From assembly GCF_040215725.1 (NCBI RefSeq), contig NZ_CP157967.1, positions 1,736,001 to 1,800,000 on the forward strand: 64,000 nucleotides of DNA, in the 5' to 3' direction. Source of the stretch: Rhizobium sp. ZPR4. GTDB taxonomy: Bacteria; Pseudomonadota; Alphaproteobacteria; Rhizobiales; Rhizobiaceae. Below, in pieces: positions 36,243 through 46,753 of this stretch. The position numbers and the translations under genes were made by a program. Position 1 is the first letter of the stretch. Every line of letters begins with the position of its first letter. The notes below the pieces were generated by a model that was not told where the DNA came from, did no database searches, and saw nothing but the letters and a program-made list of their open reading frames with translations.

Positions 36243-37287
36243 TCACGCGATCCAGATTAAAAGCCTCTACAAGATCTTCGGCCCGCGCGGGCGCGACTAT
36301 GTGGACCAGGTCAAGAACGGCCTAGGCAAGGCCGAACTCAACGAGACGCACGGCCATGTGCTCGGCCTGCAGGATATCAGCATCGACATGCCGGCCGGCG
36401 CCATCACCGTCGTCATGGGCCTCTCCGGCTCCGGCAAGTCGACGCTGATCCGCCATATCAACCGGCTGATCGAGCCGACTGTCGGCGAGGTGCTCTATGA
36501 CGGCGTCGACGTCTGCAAGATGAGCGAAAACGACCTGCGCGAATTCCGTCGCCACAAGACGGCGATGGTGTTCCAGAAGTTCGCGCTTCTGCCGCATCGC
36601 ACCGTGATCGAAAACACGATCTACGGCCTGGATATTCAGGGCGTGCCGCGCTCCGAAAGCGAGAAGAAGGGCCAGTACTGGATCGAACGTGTCGGGCTCA
36701 AGGGCTTCGAAAGGCACTTTCCGAACCAGCTTTCCGGCGGCATGCAGCAGCGCGTCGGCCTTGCCCGCGCGCTGACCAACGATGCCGATATCCTGCTGAT
36801 GGACGAAGCCTATTCGGCGCTCGATCCCCTGATCCGCGTGGATATGCAGACTGTCCTGCTCGATCTGCAGAAGGAACTGAAGAAAACCGTCGTCTTCATC
36901 ACCCACGATCTCGACGAGGCGCTGCGCCTTGGCGACAAGATCGCCATCCTGCGCGACGGCAAGGTCGTGCAGCAGGGCACCGGCCAGCAGATCGTGCTGC
37001 AGCCGGCCGACGACTATATCACCGCCTTCGTCAAGGAGGTGAACCGCGGTCGCGTCATCCAGGCGCAGACGATCATGAAGCCGCTTGCCGGCGAGCCAAG
37101 CGGCACGCGCGTTCCCGGCGACATGACACTGGAAGTCGCCGCCAAGCAGATCACCGAGGCCGGCCAGACAGGCGCAGTCGTCACCGATGCGGGCGGCAAG
37201 CCTATCGGCACGATTGACCTGCAAAGCATCATCGCCGCCATGGTGACGCCGACAACGCACGAAACGGCGCAGATGGCCGCGGCCTGA
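36235..37287 (+). CDS. ABC transporter ATPase, ProV/OpuAA type
   Basis: ATPase of 350 aa from the ATG at 36235. Walker A GLSGSGKST, signature LSGGMQQRVGLARAL, Walker B ILLMDEAYSALD and H-loop FITHDLDEALRLGD. The N-terminal KSLYKIFGPRG is usual for the ProV family. The last 90 residues form a short CBS-like regulatory part (LEVAAKQITEAGQTGAVVTD). It ends in a terminator at 37311-37336. It powers uptake of a quaternary amine with the two preceding proteins. Confidence 0.93.
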   Translation: MASHAIQIKSLYKIFGPRGRDYVDQVKNGLGKAELNETHGHVLGLQDISIDMPAGAITVVMGLSGSGKSTLIRHINRLIEPTVGEVLYDGVDVCKMSENDLREFRRHKTAMVFQKFALLPHRTVIENTIYGLDIQGVPRSESEKKGQYWIERVGLKGFERHFPNQLSGGMQQRVGLARALTNDADILLMDEAYSALDPLIRVDMQTVLLDLQKELKKTVVFITHDLDEALRLGDKIAILRDGKVVQQGTGQQIVLQPADDYITAFVKEVNRGRVIQAQTIMKPLAGEPSGTRVPGDMTLEVAAKQITEAGQTGAVVTDAGGKPIGTIDLQSIIAAMVTPTTHETAQMAAA

Positions 37288-37310
37288 AAGCATCCTTCAT
37301 TCGACAAAGG

Positions 37311-37336
37311 AAAGCGCCCCACCGGGGCGCTTTTTT
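37311..37336 (+). terminator. Rho-independent terminator of the ABC transporter operon
   Basis: AAAGCGCCCC-ACC-GGGGCGC followed by TTTTTT, 24 bp after the ATPase stop. Confidence 0.9.
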
Positions 37337-37385
37337 CTGCCGCTATTGCCGCACCCACACATGGCGGCTATCTTGTCGTTGTGTT

Positions 37386-37409
37386 CACATAAAGAAATGT
37401 TTATATCTG
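37386..37409. promoter_or_regulatory. Possible SahR-like operator upstream of bmt
   Basis: CACATAAAGAAATGTTTATA: an ATAAA / TTTAT dyad, about 40 bp before the bmt start. It resembles, from memory, the ATAAAG-ATAT-CTTTAT type motif of the SAH-responsive ArsR-family regulator SahR, which controls methionine-cycle genes in alphaproteobacteria. No sahR gene is in the window. Confidence 0.4.
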
Positions 37410-37449
37410 CATTTGATATCCGAACATCCGACGTATCCGAGGACACGCC

Positions 37450-38463
37450 ATGACCGTCGCCAACAATCCCCTGACCGATCTCCTTGCCGAAAAGGGCGTG
37501 CTGCTTGCCGACGGCGCAACAGGCACCAACCTCTTCGCCATGGGCCTGGAGGCCGGCGAAGCGCCGGAACTCTGGAACGAACAGCACCCGGACCGGATCA
37601 CGAAGCTGCATCAGGATTTCGTCGATGCCGGCGCCGATATCATCCTCACCAACACTTTCGGCGGCACCCGTCATCGCCTGAAGCTTCACCACGCGCAGGA
37701 TCGCGTGCACAGCCTCAACAAGACGGCAGCCGAGATCGCTCGCGCCGTAGCCGACAAGGCCGACCGCAAGGTCATCGTCGGTGGCTCGGTAGGACCGACG
37801 GGCGAGCTGCTGATGCCGCTTGGCGCCCTGACCTATGAAGACGCCGTCGCCGCTTTCGTCGAGCAGATGGAAGGCCTGCAGGCCGGCGGCGCCGATGTCG
37901 CCTGGATCGAGACCATGTCGTCGCCGGAAGAAATCCGTGCTGCTGCCGAGGCCGCCGCCAAGGTCGGCCTGCCCTACACCTATACCGGCTCGTTCGACAC
38001 CGCCGGCAAGACCATGATGGGCCTGCATCCGAAGGACATTCATGCCGTCGCCACAGATATCGGCACAGGCCCGCTCGCGGTCGGCGCCAATTGCGGCGTC
38101 GGCGCCTCGGACATCCTCTCCAGCCTTCTCGACATGACCGAGGCGGATGCGTCCGCAATCGTTATCGTCAAGGGCAACTGCGGCATTCCGGAGTATCGCG
38201 GCGCCGAAATCCATTATTCCGGCACGCCGCCACTAATGGCCGATTATGCCCGCCTTGCCCGCGATGCCGGCGCCAAGATCATTGGCGGCTGCTGCGGCAC
38301 CTCCTGCGGCCATCTGGCTGCAATGCGACAGGCACTGGACAGCTATGTGCCCGGCCCTCGCCCGACGCTGGAAACGATCGTCGAAAAGATCGGCCCCTTG
38401 CGCAACAAGACCGCCAACGAGGGCGGCGCGGCTCCCGCTCGCGAACGCCGCAGACGGTCCTAA
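37450..38463 (+). CDS. bmt: Betaine--homocysteine S-methyltransferase
   Basis: Cobalamin-independent homocysteine methyltransferase of 337 aa, moving a methyl from glycine betaine to homocysteine. N-terminal LLADGATGTNLFAMGLEAGE and TNTFGGTRHRL, and the three zinc-ligand Cys in GANCGVG and IIGGCCGTSCGHL, are intact. ELWNEQHPDRI suits the betaine-type subgroup. The last 15 residues are Arg-rich (APARERRRRS), like tails found in the corrinoid cluster further on. It follows the betaine-type transporter and has its own promoter and terminator. Confidence 0.88.
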   Translation: MTVANNPLTDLLAEKGVLLADGATGTNLFAMGLEAGEAPELWNEQHPDRITKLHQDFVDAGADIILTNTFGGTRHRLKLHHAQDRVHSLNKTAAEIARAVADKADRKVIVGGSVGPTGELLMPLGALTYEDAVAAFVEQMEGLQAGGADVAWIETMSSPEEIRAAAEAAAKVGLPYTYTGSFDTAGKTMMGLHPKDIHAVATDIGTGPLAVGANCGVGASDILSSLLDMTEADASAIVIVKGNCGIPEYRGAEIHYSGTPPLMADYARLARDAGAKIIGGCCGTSCGHLAAMRQALDSYVPGPRPTLETIVEKIGPLRNKTANEGGAAPARERRRRS

Positions 38464-38468
38464 GGACA

Positions 38469-38501
38469 AAAAAGAAAGCCCGGTCACCGGGCTTTCTTTT
38501 T
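38469..38501 (+). terminator. Rho-independent terminator of bmt
   Basis: AAAGAAAGCCCGG-TCA-CCGGGCTTTCTTT followed by TT, directly after the bmt stop. The A/T flanks make it symmetrical, so it could work both ways, also for glf. Confidence 0.9.
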
Positions 38502-38582
38502 ATCATTCAATTGCTTCCACAGAGATTTCCGCCCGGCACCATCTTCAAAGCATGCCGAAAGCGAGCCTGCGCAAGCCGCCCG

Positions 38583-39761
<1,179 letters not shown>

Positions 39762-39886
39762 CTAAAACTTTCTGTGCCACCAAAATCCCGTCAACGGTTG
39801 CAATCGAACGTGCCAATCGGAAATGGAGATGTGAGGGGTGGCGTCAGCGCAAATCCATCGACGGCACAGGGAAAATCCAAGTGCGC

Positions 39887-41026
39887 TTACCAAACGCCAG
39901 CATATTTCAAGGGCGTATACTGATACGTCCTGAAGAGTGCGGCCTGTTCTTCCACCGCCGCGTTGACATTGTAGGTTGCGCCTAGCGGCCGCGTGTGGGC
40001 GACAGAGATGGCATCGATGATCGCCATGCGTGCTACCGGCCGCCCGAGGAATGAAGGCCAAAGATGGTCGAGGCCATATCCGGATTCGACATCCTTCATG
40101 GACTCGATGCAGATCTGCAGCGCCCGCCGCGAGAAGACCGGGCACATGATTTCAACGAAGCCTTCGAAACGAACGACACTGTTAGGTCGCTGAACCGTCA
40201 ACGGATGGTTGGGGTAGGAACCCGGACCTTTCTTGAGCGACGGCTGCGCCAGATCCAGACCATGCTTATGCGACAGGTGGAACATCCTGTTGACGTCTTC
40301 ACCATCGCAGAGCAGATCGTCATCCGGCAGCCAGATCCGCTCGTAGTTCCAGAGCGGGCTGCCTTCGTGGAAGAGATCGTAGATGATCTTGAACTTCTTG
40401 GTCTTCGGGATGTGCGCCAGATATTCGTAGGGGCTATTGGAAACCTCCGGCGTCTCGGCACCATAATAGCCAATGCAAAGATCCCAGTTGCGCGAGGCTT
40501 CATCGATCTTCTCGAACCAGCGCGGATGGAGCGACTTCGAACCGGCCGGCGCGACCACCAGATTGGGACGCCGCAATCCTTCCTGAGGCTGAACAAGAAA
40601 GTTTGCCTTGCGCTCGACGCCCACAGGTGTCGAAAACAGCGGATGTGGAGGATGATCGGCCGGCACCAGCAGATAGGTCGCATCAACGCCGCCAACGACG
40701 CCTCGTCCCGCAAGCGCCATAAGATTGCCGCCCTCGATATGGGCGGAATCGAAGATGACCGACGGCAGTCCATCCCTGTCGATCAGGCAAAGCCGGCCGC
40801 CCATGACATGCCAGAAGTCGACGCTCGGATCGAAATAATTGCCGATCATGCCATCGGGCGCCAGAACCATGAAGCGCGTAAACATCCCGCGATTGACGTC
40901 GCCAAGGCTCCAGAATGTGCCGCTCAACATGTCCTGGGTCAGCAGCGGCGCATCGGACCATTGTATCTGGCTCGCAGGATGCGCTTCGTAGGTGGGCGTA
41001 TGCAGGCTGTTCGCTGCCAATGACAT
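39887..41026 (-). CDS. DUF707-family protein of a surface polysaccharide group
   Basis: Protein of 379 aa. The C-terminal 220 residues look like DUF707 (RNWDLCIGYYGAE, IWLPDDDLLCDGEDVNRMF, FVEIMCPVFSRRAL, SGYGLDHLWPSFLGRP, ISVAHTRPL). The DDD and GLDHLW pattern is reminiscent of a GT-A-like fold. The N-terminal 150 residues (FWSLGDVNRGMFTRFMVLAP, NYFDPSVDFWHVMGG) form a separate domain I do not recognise. A role in glycan synthesis is inferred from neighbours glf and three glycosyltransferases. Confidence 0.65.
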   Translation of the reverse strand: MSLAANSLHTPTYEAHPASQIQWSDAPLLTQDMLSGTFWSLGDVNRGMFTRFMVLAPDGMIGNYFDPSVDFWHVMGGRLCLIDRDGLPSVIFDSAHIEGGNLMALAGRGVVGGVDATYLLVPADHPPHPLFSTPVGVERKANFLVQPQEGLRRPNLVVAPAGSKSLHPRWFEKIDEASRNWDLCIGYYGAETPEVSNSPYEYLAHIPKTKKFKIIYDLFHEGSPLWNYERIWLPDDDLLCDGEDVNRMFHLSHKHGLDLAQPSLKKGPGSYPNHPLTVQRPNSVVRFEGFVEIMCPVFSRRALQICIESMKDVESGYGLDHLWPSFLGRPVARMAIIDAISVAHTRPLGATYNVNAAVEEQAALFRTYQYTPLKYAGVW

Positions 41027-41385
41027 GTGGACTGTCCCCTAATTCCGAACCCCAGGTAACGGCCCGATCCGAGGAAAGCAGTCAGACGACGTGGCTCCCG
41101 GAGATTCGCTCGCGATCGAGCTCGTTTGATCGGCACTTTGGCCATCCTTCCTTTTGCGAAGCTTGTGCGGGAAATCGCCGGACGTCTGCCGCCCGGGACA
41201 CTTTTCGCGCAATCCAGCCTCGCGAAAGTTGGTCGGCATAAGCTCGGGACTGGAATTTCTGTGCGGGGACAATCGCGCGTTCAGAATATTGCCAAGAACG
41301 TCGGTGCTCGGCGGACACGAAGGTCGGTCGTGTCGTCCGTCAGGTCGAGACTAAGAACCACTCGTCTCTTTTACGGTAGCAGAAG
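41027..41385. other. Divergent intergenic region in the polysaccharide group
   Basis: About 360 bp between the DUF707 gene (minus) and the glycosyltransferase-methyltransferase gene (plus). It should hold two divergent promoters. Reading frames seen here lack ribosome sites and family features. No clear operator was recognised. Confidence 0.5.
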
Positions 41386-43275
41386 ATGCATCAGAAGAAA
41401 AAGCTGGCCATAATCATCGAAGTCGATAGCTTCATCGGCGACATAATCCAACATCTGTCAAAGACCTACGAAGTCATGGCCATACAGCCAAAGACTTTCA
41501 AGGAGATCGAGACGGCTGTGGAATGGGCCGACATCGTCTGGTTCGAATTCTGCAACGAGCTCTTCGTCCATGCGATTAACCAGAACATCAAGCGGCGCGG
41601 CAAGCGTGTCATCGCGCGCTGGCATCGCTTCGAGATCGTGGAATCGAATTTTCCCGATCGCATCGATTTCGGCGCCATCGACGATCTGATTCTGGTGTCT
41701 CATGACATGCTGCGTGTCCTGAAACTCAGGGCACCCCAGGTCACCCAGAAGACCCGTACCCACGTCGTGTGGAACGGCCTCAATCTCGACAAGTTCAAGC
41801 CGATCCCTTCGCTCGACAAGAAGAAGATCGCCTGGGCCGCCAAGCCCTTTATGCGCAAGAACCAGCCGCTGTTCCTGCAAGTCATGCACTCGCTGGTGAA
41901 GCGCGATCCTTCCTACACGCTGCATGTGGCCGGCGAACAGGAAGAGTTCGTCATGATGCCGTACCTGAAGCGCACGACGGAAAAGCTCGGTCTCACCCGC
42001 AACGTCTTCTTCCATGGCTGGCAGCGCAACATGCCTGCCTTCCTTGCCGACAAGGGCGTGATACTGTCGACCTCGGTACATGAGAGCTTCGGTTATAACA
42101 TTGCCGAAGCCATGGCTGTCGGCGCCCTACCGGTGGTCCATGATTATCCCGGTGCGGAAGAATTCTGGCCCGACGAAATCCGCTTCTCGTCGGTGGATGA
42201 GGCCGTCGAAAAGATCATTGCCGGTCAGACCCATCAATGGACGCAATATGTCCACGAGAAATTCCCTCTCGCCAAGCAGCTGCGCGAACTCGATATCGTC
42301 ATGGGCGATCGGGTACCCGAAGTCGCAAAACCCGTGAATTGGGCATCGCTGGAACAGCAGGCGGGTTCAAATATGAAGCGGCCCGTCCCGCTTTGGCTGG
42401 CTCAGCGGCCAGCACCCGCACAGCAGGTTCAACAGCCCGCGGCGCCTATTCCGCAGGCCATATCGGTGCAGCAGGTTCGCGAAGCCATGCCGGTTGCCGA
42501 GGTGGCGATGCAGCCGATGCCGCAGCCCTATCCGACACAGCCGCACCCCATCCCGCCACCATCTGTGGAACGGCTTGCTCCCGTTACGCCGCTGGAACAG
42601 CCGATCCGGCGATCGGAAGCTGCCCCTTCCTTTGACTCCACCGGCTATTGGGAGGGCCGTTATCGCAATGGCGGCAACTCGGGTGCCGGCTCTTATGATG
42701 TGCTCGCCAAGTACAAGGGACAGTTTCTGAATAGTCTCGCCCGGAAGAAAGGGCTGAAATCCTTTGCGGAGATGGGCTCCGGCGACGGCAATCAGCTGAA
42801 ATACTTCTCGTTCGACCGCTATACCGGCTTCGATGTCTCCAAGACGGTCATCGAACGCACGATGATGATGTATAGGGACAAGCCGAACTACAATTTCGTC
42901 TGGCTGGGCGATCAGTCGCTGGACTGGGAAATGCACGAGGATGCCTATGACTGCGCCCTGTCGCTTGACGTGCTCTACCATCTGATCGACGACAATATCT
43001 ACGTCAATTACCTCGACCAGCTGTTCTCCCTGCCACAGCGCTATGTGGTTATCTACGCCTCCAATTTCGACGGCCCGGACATTCGTGGCGCGTCGCATGT
43101 CCGGCACCGCAAGTTCACGACGGACATCGCAAACCGGTTCCCGCAATGGACCCTGCTGAAGCTGGTGGAGAACCCATACAAGTTCAAGGAATCGACCGAA
43201 GCGGATTTTGCGATCTACAGCCGCGACGAATTCGAAAATGCCCTGGATCTGAACGAACTCGACGCCATCAGATGA
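41386..43275 (+). CDS. Glycosyltransferase-methyltransferase fusion protein
   Basis: Protein of 629 aa with two enzymes. Residues 1-310 are a GT4-like GT-B glycosyltransferase (RVIARWHRFEIVES, THVVWNGLNLDKFKPIP, HVAGEQEEF, STSVHESFGYNIAEAMAVGA with the EX7E pattern). Residues about 330-412 are a Pro/Gln/Ala-rich linker. Residues 415-629 are a class I SAM methyltransferase (GYWEGRYRNGG, FAEMGSGDGNQLKYF, DCALSLDVLYHLID). The methyl group may cap or decorate the glycan the first domain extends. Ends in a strong terminator. Confidence 0.85.
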   Translation: MHQKKKLAIIIEVDSFIGDIIQHLSKTYEVMAIQPKTFKEIETAVEWADIVWFEFCNELFVHAINQNIKRRGKRVIARWHRFEIVESNFPDRIDFGAIDDLILVSHDMLRVLKLRAPQVTQKTRTHVVWNGLNLDKFKPIPSLDKKKIAWAAKPFMRKNQPLFLQVMHSLVKRDPSYTLHVAGEQEEFVMMPYLKRTTEKLGLTRNVFFHGWQRNMPAFLADKGVILSTSVHESFGYNIAEAMAVGALPVVHDYPGAEEFWPDEIRFSSVDEAVEKIIAGQTHQWTQYVHEKFPLAKQLRELDIVMGDRVPEVAKPVNWASLEQQAGSNMKRPVPLWLAQRPAPAQQVQQPAAPIPQAISVQQVREAMPVAEVAMQPMPQPYPTQPHPIPPPSVERLAPVTPLEQPIRRSEAAPSFDSTGYWEGRYRNGGNSGAGSYDVLAKYKGQFLNSLARKKGLKSFAEMGSGDGNQLKYFSFDRYTGFDVSKTVIERTMMMYRDKPNYNFVWLGDQSLDWEMHEDAYDCALSLDVLYHLIDDNIYVNYLDQLFSLPQRYVVIYASNFDGPDIRGASHVRHRKFTTDIANRFPQWTLLKLVENPYKFKESTEADFAIYSRDEFENALDLNELDAIR

Positions 43276-43290
43276 ACCAGCCTGAAACGG

Positions 43291-43330
43291 AAGAGAGGCG
43301 CCGCGGCATGACCGCGGCGCCTCTCTTTTT
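43291..43330 (+). terminator. Rho-independent terminator
   Basis: 15-bp GC-rich stem AGAGAGGCGCCGCGG / CCGCGGCGCCTCTCT with a five-base loop and a following T-run, 16 bp after the fusion gene. Also faces the end of the minus-strand GT2 gene. Confidence 0.92.
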
Positions 43331-43369
43331 ATTGCGAGTACATCAGGCGCCGAACACTATCTTAGCCGG

Positions 43370-44359
43370 CTATCTTGGCGTCTTGCCGAGTATCAAATGA
43401 GGGGCCTGTTTCAGCCTGAGCGCGATATCCGCAGTCTCGAACGACTGCCTGCGCACGTTCTCATAGTCAGCCAGGCCATACTCTTCGTAGCATTGCCGAA
43501 CCAGCGCGAAGAAGCGCTCCTTGAGATCGAACGGTAATTGCGGGTAAATCCAATCGAGCAAATCGAACTTGCTGCGAAGGAACCACTGATAGTAGGCCTG
43601 CTTCATCTGAGGCAGGCGCGCAAATAGCGATTCCACCTCTGCAAAGGCCTTGAAGACCTCGAATCGCTTTTCGGTGAAGACATTGGTCAATTGCGCCCGG
43701 TCCTGATAGACGCGGTGGCCGATGAGATAGCGATTCATCATGCCGATCTTCCGGGCGTACAGATAGATGTGCCAGTGAGCATAGATGTCATTGTGGACGC
43801 GCGTCTCCGAGAAGCGGAGACCCGTTTCCCGGCATAGGTTGGCGCTAACGATCTTGTTCCAGGGGAAATTCACGGTGAACAGCAATCGCTCGCACTGGTC
43901 GAGCGTAAAAATGCCTATATCAGTATCGCCGAGCAGTGCCTGCCAGGCATCATTATCGATCGGCAGCATCGGATCGAGACGGCCGCTTCTCTCGGTCACA
44001 TAGCGATAACGAAACACCATCACATCGCAACCATTGGCTTCCATGTGATGGACGACTTCATCGATCGAGCGATGCGCCACCATGTCGTCGGCGTCGAGAA
44101 AGTAATAATAGTCGCCGCGGGCGGCGGCCATGCCGGCATTCCGGCTGTATCCCGCCCCGCCATTTTGCGGATTGCGCAGCAGCCGCACCCGCTGATCGCG
44201 CTGAGCATGTCGCTCGACAATCATCGCGGTGGCATCGGGAGACATATCGTCGACGACAATCACCTCCAAAACATCACGATTTTCAAGAACCGCGGCAATC
44301 GTTTCACCGATGGATTCCTGCGCCTTAAAGGCGGGAATGATGACACTGACTTTGCTCAC
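43370..44359 (-). CDS. Glycosyltransferase family 2
   Basis: GT-A glycosyltransferase of 329 aa. The GTG at 44359 is chosen as start because AGGAG lies five bases before it and the protein then begins with the first strand (SKVSVIIPAFKAQESIGETI); an ATG at 44380 is the alternative. The nucleotide-sugar site is VIVVDDMSPDATAMI and the metal-binding DxD is YYYFLDADDMVAHRS. The C-terminal half is helical, with HNDIYAHWHIYLYARKIGM. Donor and acceptor unknown; neighbours suggest capsule, EPS or LPS. Confidence 0.87.
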   Translation of the reverse strand: MSKVSVIIPAFKAQESIGETIAAVLENRDVLEVIVVDDMSPDATAMIVERHAQRDQRVRLLRNPQNGGAGYSRNAGMAAARGDYYYFLDADDMVAHRSIDEVVHHMEANGCDVMVFRYRYVTERSGRLDPMLPIDNDAWQALLGDTDIGIFTLDQCERLLFTVNFPWNKIVSANLCRETGLRFSETRVHNDIYAHWHIYLYARKIGMMNRYLIGHRVYQDRAQLTNVFTEKRFEVFKAFAEVESLFARLPQMKQAYYQWFLRSKFDLLDWIYPQLPFDLKERFFALVRQCYEEYGLADYENVRRQSFETADIALRLKQAPHLILGKTPR

Positions 44360-44655
44360 AGGGTCTCCTGATACTGACATGGATGCCAAACCCTGCAGGT
44401 ATCGGTTGTCCATGCGCCTCCGGCTATCCAGCCATTTCCGAGGGAGAGGCACCCTCAAAAACGGCAATCGCCTCCTGCCGGGATTGCAGGATGCGCTGAC
44501 AGGAGCATAGAGAGCGGAACTTGCACTGAACTGGAGCATGAGCGCTTTCCGCAATCAGGTCGCCCAAAACTCTCCAGCCCCGCGAAAGCAATCCGGCTTA
44601 TTCATGGATCAAAGTCCGTGCATAGAATCGCGCTGATGCCTCGTGGAGAATATCG

Positions 44656-45870
44656 ATGTCTTCTGCTCAAGTTCCCGTCCTTTCGATCTGCGTTCCGACC
44701 TATAACCGTCAGTTCATGCTCGAACGGAACGTCAATTTCCACTTGGAAGAATTTCGTCGACTGGGACTCCCTTTCGAAATCGTCATTGTCGACGATTGTT
44801 CGACGGATGAGACCGCGGCCTACATTCAGTCGATCTCGCATCACCCGGAAATCAGCGCCTATCGCCGGGCGCGCAATTCCGGTTTCATCAGCAACTACGC
44901 TTTTGCAATGCAGAGAGCCCGCGGCCACTACGCGGTTTTCCTCGGCGATGACGACTTGCTGATCCCGGAAAAAGTCGTCGAATATCTTCGCATCATGGTG
45001 GACGACAAGAACATCGGCATGATCCAGGCGCCGTGGCTTCTGGTCGACGGCCGGCCGGGCGGCGGCGATATGGAGCCCTTCTATCACCTCTCCTATCCGA
45101 CGCGTCACACCAAGGGTGACTTCCGCTCGATGCTGGAATTCATTCTCGACAAGCACATCTTCCCCGAATTCATGATCATCCGGCGCGACGTTCTGACGAA
45201 GTCGATCTCCAGCCCCACGCCCTTCATCTTCTGGGCCTTCCTCTACACGACCCGTGCATTGGATAAGGCCGATATCCTGTTCATGCCCGAACCTTTTGCG
45301 CGCGTGACCGCCGTTTCTGACGATCCGCGCCTGCAGCAGGGCAACAAGGAATGCATGTTCCAGTGGGATACCTACAGGGGCGGCCTCGAATACCTCGCCT
45401 CGCAGGCCCTGCGCGACAACCGCTATCCGCCTGACTATCGCGGCTCGCTGATGCCGCGCATTACCGAATTCATGCTGCAGCGTCAGGCGGTCGCCATGCG
45501 CCTGCATGTCAATGCGCAGAACTGGGTAGAAGCCTATATCATGTATCACCGCATGGCGGCCTATCTTCCGACGCCGCTGCCGCCGGAATCCTACGATCAG
45601 ATCCGCAAGCTGGCGGGCATCTCCACCGCCGCAACGGAAGCAATCGCCTTCAACGGCGAGCCCGTCATCATCGAGCCGATCATCGACGATGCCACGATCA
45701 ACCTTCTCCCGCAGTCGATCCGGCAGCATCTTTCAAGGGAAGCGCCGCAGACCGGCAGCTATGGCGGCAAGCCAAGGGCCTATCTTCGCTTCACGGAGGA
45801 TTTCCCCGCAAATCCGGGTCCGAAAGACGGCCTGTTCAGCATTCTCACCTATATCGATCAGTTCGTCTGA
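44656..45870 (+). CDS. Glycosyltransferase family 2
   Basis: Protein of 404 aa with GTGGAGAA before the ATG. GT-A features: LSICVPTYNRQFMLERNVNF, IVIVDDCSTDETAAYIQSI, ARNSGFISNYAFAM and the metal-binding FLGDDDLLIPEK. The C-terminal 180 residues are unassigned. Divergent from the previous GT2 gene, with about 300 bp between them that show no other gene. Confidence 0.88.
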   Translation: MSSAQVPVLSICVPTYNRQFMLERNVNFHLEEFRRLGLPFEIVIVDDCSTDETAAYIQSISHHPEISAYRRARNSGFISNYAFAMQRARGHYAVFLGDDDLLIPEKVVEYLRIMVDDKNIGMIQAPWLLVDGRPGGGDMEPFYHLSYPTRHTKGDFRSMLEFILDKHIFPEFMIIRRDVLTKSISSPTPFIFWAFLYTTRALDKADILFMPEPFARVTAVSDDPRLQQGNKECMFQWDTYRGGLEYLASQALRDNRYPPDYRGSLMPRITEFMLQRQAVAMRLHVNAQNWVEAYIMYHRMAAYLPTPLPPESYDQIRKLAGISTAATEAIAFNGEPVIIEPIIDDATINLLPQSIRQHLSREAPQTGSYGGKPRAYLRFTEDFPANPGPKDGLFSILTYIDQFV

Positions 45871-45888
45871 TATCTGACGTTGAACGCC

Positions 45889-45928
45889 AAAGGAGCTCCG
45901 TCGCGCAATGCTCGGCGGAGCCTTTCTT
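45889..45928 (+). terminator. Probable terminator of the GT2 gene
   Basis: AAAGGAGCTCCG pairs with CGGAGCCTTT (two-base bulge) around a loop of about 15 bases, followed by CTTA. Placed between convergent genes. Confidence 0.6.
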
Positions 45929-45939
45929 ATGGTTTCACA

Positions 45940-46686
45940 TCAGCCCGGTAACATTTCCGTCACCGCAATGATCGGCCCGAGCGGAAACAGGCTGTCGCGC
46001 CTTTGCCATTCCGGAATGTCGAGGCTGGAAATGCTGCCGTCCAGAAAAAGCGCATTCGGACATTTCAGCTCGTCGCGAAACAGCGTCGCAAAATCGTGGA
46101 AGCGCACCGCGCCATCCGAAATGGCAAAGATGACCTTGCCGTCAGCCGTAACGCCAACGCCGTTTCGTGTCTTCAAGCTCGGACTGTCCGCCAGAAATGA
46201 CGGATGGAGCTTGCCGCCGACGACCAGCATCGGGCCGGACTGCGTTGCGTAAAAAGGCTTGATGCCAGAGGCGGCGAAGGCCTTGCTTTCCATGATGCCG
46301 GCCTTGCTCGATCCGAGATAGAAAACCCCGTTCGGCAACAGATGGAAGTTGCCCCATCCCTTATTCGTGTTGATCGCCTTCACTTCGCGTCCGTTTTCGA
46401 CGAAGAGGCCGACGGGAGACTGGTCGTCGAGATACATGCCGCCATTCATGGCGAAGCGCACATAGATGCGATCCTCGCGCAGATCGTTTTCGAGCGCCCG
46501 GAACGAGCCATAGGGCTTGCCGCTGCGGTCATTCTGGAAAATCTGGATATCGTCGCCGGCGGGATCGAAAGTGCAGACCGTATAGCCGTCGCCGAGATGT
46601 TGAACCTTGCGACAGGCTTCGCCGGCTGACGCGGTGGCGGCGAAGGCGAGAACGGCAAGGATGATGATCAATCGAATCAAGCGCAT
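45940..46686 (-). CDS. Phosphodiester glycosidase family (DUF2233) exported protein
   Basis: Protein of 248 aa with a signal peptide (LIIILAVLAFAATASAGEA). The NAGPA/DUF2233 fold is shown by FAMNGGMYLDDQSPVGLFVE, GNFHLLPNGVFYLG, ATQSGPMLVVGGKLHPSF, TRNGVGVTADGKVIFAIS and NALFLDGSISSLD. Relatives split phosphodiester-linked sugars in the cell envelope or outside. The target here is unknown. Confidence 0.86.
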   Translation of the reverse strand: MRLIRLIIILAVLAFAATASAGEACRKVQHLGDGYTVCTFDPAGDDIQIFQNDRSGKPYGSFRALENDLREDRIYVRFAMNGGMYLDDQSPVGLFVENGREVKAINTNKGWGNFHLLPNGVFYLGSSKAGIMESKAFAASGIKPFYATQSGPMLVVGGKLHPSFLADSPSLKTRNGVGVTADGKVIFAISDGAVRFHDFATLFRDELKCPNALFLDGSISSLDIPEWQRRDSLFPLGPIIAVTEMLPG

Positions 46687-46753
46687 GGCCCCGCATGGAT
46701 AGCACAGGCTTCAGAACGCATCGCAATGCGGCGAAACAAGGAACGCGTGAGAA

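Noticed and set aside
34084..37287. Naming the transporter choXWV
   Set aside because: Gene order fits, but the binding protein does not closely match ChoX as I remember it, so the ligand is left open.
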